Below, piece after piece: positions 7,105 through 8,563 of a DNA stretch of 8,563 bases. The translations under genes were made by a program, and so were the position numbers. The notes below the pieces were generated by a model. It did not search any database. It was not told the DNA's origin and saw only the letters and a program-made list of their open reading frames with translations. The first letter of the stretch is position 1. Each line of letters begins with the position of its first letter. The stretch lies in NCBI GenBank assembly GCA_025360355.1, contig JANYCL010000292.1:1-8563 (forward strand), in the 5' to 3' direction. This DNA comes from Sphingobacteriaceae bacterium (GTDB taxonomy: Bacteria > Bacteroidota > Bacteroidia > B-17B0 > Aurantibacillaceae).

Positions 7105-8130
7105 TTAAGCCGAAGTAAATTGTTTCAGAAATCTAATATCATTCTCGAAAAATAAACGCAGATCTTTTACTTGGTATTTTAACATTGCAATGCGCTCAAT
7201 TCCCATTCCAAATGCAAAACCTTTAAATTTATTGGGATCGATACTGCAATTTTCCAATACCTGAGGATCCACCATTCCGCATCCTAAAATTTCAACCCAA
7301 CCGGTGTATTTACAAACGTTACAACCTTTGCCTTTGCAAATTGTGCAACTGATATCAACTTCAGCACTTGGTTCAGTGAACGGAAAATAACTCGGACGTA
7401 AACGTATCTGCGTTTCTTTCCCAAACATTTCCTGCGAAAAATATAAAAGCGTTTGTTTCAGATCTGCAAAAGAAACATTGCTATCAATATACAAACCCTC
7501 CACCTGATGAAACTGACAATGCGCTCTTGCACTAATCGCTTCATTACGGTAAACACGCCCGGGAGAAATAGTTCTGATCGGCGGTTTTTGTTTTTCCATA
7601 ATATGAACCTGCACACTCGATGTTTGTGTACGCAAAACCATTTCAGGATTAAGACTTACATAAAATGTATCCTGCATATCACGTGCCGGATGATTTTCAG
7701 GTGTATTTAAAGCAGTAAAATTATGCCAGTCGTCTTCAATTTCTCTTCCTTCACTAACAGTAAATCCAATTTTCGAAAAAATATCAATGATCTGATTTTT
7801 AATAATACTTAAAGGATGACGGGAACCAACAGAAATATTTGGATCGCCAGGTAAACTTAGATCTAGATCTGAAGAAGATGTAGAATCTGAATTTGATTCA
7901 AATTTTTCTTTTAATTCATTTATTTTTTCCTGAGCTTTATTTTTAAGGTCATTTAGTTTTTGACCCAATTCACGCTTAACTTCCGGTGTAACTGTTTTAA
8001 ACTCATCAAACAACACTGTTATCTGTCCTTTTTTACTCAGCCATTTTATACGGTATTCTTCAACCTGCTCTTTTGTGCTAAGTGCCAACCCCTCTACCTC
8101 TTGTAATAAGTTATTTATTTTTTCGAGCAT
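7105..8130 (-). CDS. pheS: Phenylalanine--tRNA ligase alpha subunit
   Basis: PheS is the catalytic chain of the alpha2beta2 phenylalanyl-tRNA synthetase. It joins Phe to tRNA(Phe) in the cytoplasm using ATP. The protein is 341 residues, normal for bacterial PheS (about 325-350). Residues 1-80 form the N-terminal coiled coil that contacts tRNA. Class II catalytic signatures follow: EIEDDWHNFTALNTPENHPA (motif 1 region, about 130-149), DTFY (154), LRTQTSSVQV (166-175), GRVYRNEA then FHQVEGLYID (motif 2, about 191-216), the Phe-pocket stretch YFPFTEPSAEVDI (248-260), LGCGMVDP (282-289) and FGMGIERIAML (motif 3, 307-317). An insert holds CTICKGKGCNVCKYTGW, a four-cysteine knuckle at C262/C265/C270/C273. 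A serine-rich linker lies at 79-88. The gene heads a minus-strand unit with the TPR gene 3 nt downstream. No pheT is seen in the window, so the beta subunit must be encoded elsewhere. Confidence 0.97.
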   Translation of the reverse strand: MLEKINNLLQEVEGLALSTKEQVEEYRIKWLSKKGQITVLFDEFKTVTPEVKRELGQKLNDLKNKAQEKINELKEKFESNSDSTSSSDLDLSLPGDPNISVGSRHPLSIIKNQIIDIFSKIGFTVSEGREIEDDWHNFTALNTPENHPARDMQDTFYVSLNPEMVLRTQTSSVQVHIMEKQKPPIRTISPGRVYRNEAISARAHCQFHQVEGLYIDSNVSFADLKQTLLYFSQEMFGKETQIRLRPSYFPFTEPSAEVDISCTICKGKGCNVCKYTGWVEILGCGMVDPQVLENCSIDPNKFKGFAFGMGIERIAMLKYQVKDLRLFFENDIRFLKQFTSA

Positions 8131-8178
8131 ACTATTTGCTTATGACTGTAAAATTAAGCAATTTTATTCTGTCGCTAT
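8131..8178. promoter_or_regulatory. Divergent intergenic promoter region with an AT-rich inverted repeat
   Basis: Only 48 bases separate the divergent starts of pheS and the YwqK-like gene, so both promoters must lie in or overlap this gap or the neighbouring coding ends. A perfect 7-bp inverted repeat TAAAATT/AATTTTA (8149-8155 and 8160-8166, spacer AAGC) sits in the middle. The minus-strand TAATTTTA (8149-8156) is a near match to TAnnTTTG for pheS, 18 nt from its ATG. No convincing -7 element is seen for the plus-strand gene. The repeat is AT-rich and could be chance. Confidence 0.35.
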
Positions 8179-8563
8179 ATGTTTAAACCTTTCAATATTC
8201 TAATATTCTTTGCATTTTTTACAAGTTTTGTAAAGGCGCAGTATAAACATTACGAGGTTCAGGATAAAGACACCATAAATATTATTGATACAAACAATCT
8301 TAAACAAGGCATTTGGCGCGAAAACTGGCCTAACGGTGATCTTAAATTGGAAACTACCTATAAGGATGGGAAAAAAGATGGTCTGGAAATAACTTGGTAC
8401 GATCATCCGGATTGCGTTGAACAAGAAGCTTTTTATAAAGATGGAAAACTGGATGGTTCTGTTACACATTACTCGAAAAAATGTCGTAAAGATTTTTTTG
8501 AGAATTATAAGAAAGGCATAAAAGATGGCGTTGAAGTTGAATATTATAACAACGGTTATCTTA
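8179..8563 (+). CDS. Exported YwqK-family / MORN_2-repeat protein (partial, C-terminus outside window)
   Basis: I read this from the ATG at 8179 to the window edge: 128 codons plus one base, no stop. Residues 1-20 are a signal peptide (MFKPFNILIFFAFFTSFVKA, cut before Q21); there is no lipobox cysteine. A linker DTINIIDTNNLKQGIWREN resembles the start of Bacteroidota 'toxin-antitoxin system YwqK family antitoxin' proteins. It is followed by MORN_2-like repeats of about 24 residues: about 43-66 (ENWPNGDLKLETTYKDGKK), 67-91 (DGLEITWYDHPDCVEQEA then FYKDGKL), 92-115 (DGSVTHYSKKCRKDFFENY) and an incomplete one from 116 (DGVEVEYYNNGYL). The family name is historical, no toxin gene is seen, and most such exported proteins have no known function. 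It is probably periplasmic or envelope-associated. It is divergent from pheS, sharing a 48-base gap. Confidence 0.85.
   Translation, partial: MFKPFNILIFFAFFTSFVKAQYKHYEVQDKDTINIIDTNNLKQGIWRENWPNGDLKLETTYKDGKKDGLEITWYDHPDCVEQEAFYKDGKLDGSVTHYSKKCRKDFFENYKKGIKDGVEVEYYNNGYL

Noticed and set aside
8200..8469. Minus-strand ORF of 89 codons near the right edge
   Set aside because: It lies antisense to the exported MORN_2-repeat gene, whose signal peptide and repeats are clear. The antisense product has no recognisable family features.
8179..8563. Toxin-antitoxin system suggested by the YwqK family name
   Set aside because: The protein is exported by a signal peptide, and no toxin-like gene is adjacent within the window. 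The label is inherited family nomenclature, not evidence of antitoxin function.

Overview
The window comes from an AT-rich genome, most likely a member of the phylum Bacteroidota. The protein families support this more firmly than base composition does. They include a carboxypeptidase-regulatory-like/TonB-plug/beta-barrel outer-membrane protein, a very large secreted protein with a C-terminal type B sorting domain of the type IX secretion system, and a PheS with a CxxC-x4-CxxC insert. At least one promoter-like element matches the Bacteroidota -7 consensus TAnnTTTG, and no clear Shine-Dalgarno sequences are seen. I cannot place it below phylum level with confidence.

Layout, left to right: (1) positions 1-1844, minus strand, the first 614 codons of a TonB-dependent-receptor-like outer-membrane beta-barrel protein, cut by the window edge. 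(2) A 119-base gap with a weak hairpin plus T-run and a -7-like element. (3) 1964-6064, minus, a 1366-residue T9SS cargo protein: N-terminal module, SBBP-type beta-propeller, alternating PKD and Ig-like modules, CHU_C sorting domain. (4) A 72-base gap with a perfect TATATTTG element. (5) 6137-6709, minus, a MarC-family membrane protein. (6) An 80-base gap carrying a perfect 8-bp palindrome that looks like a dispersed REP-like element. (7) 6790-7101, minus, a small TPR protein. (8) 7105-8130, minus, pheS, only 3 nt from the TPR gene. (9) A 48-base divergent intergenic region. (10) From 8179, plus strand, the start of an exported YwqK/MORN_2-repeat protein cut by the right edge.

Functionally the window has two parts. 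The right part is a housekeeping block, with pheS (phenylalanyl-tRNA synthetase alpha chain) tightly coupled to a small TPR gene and MarC next. The left part is an envelope/secretion block, with a T9SS-exported surface or extracellular protein followed by an outer-membrane barrel. Each left-hand gene appears to have its own promoter, so a shared operon is not supported. No RNA gene, insertion sequence, CRISPR array or phage gene was seen. No gene-free stretch exceeds 300 bases.

I do not see convincing evidence of a new multi-gene system. The points most worth a second look are the REP-like palindrome, the near-leaderless promoter arrangement of the two envelope genes, the module duplication in the giant secreted protein and the cysteine-rich insert in PheS.
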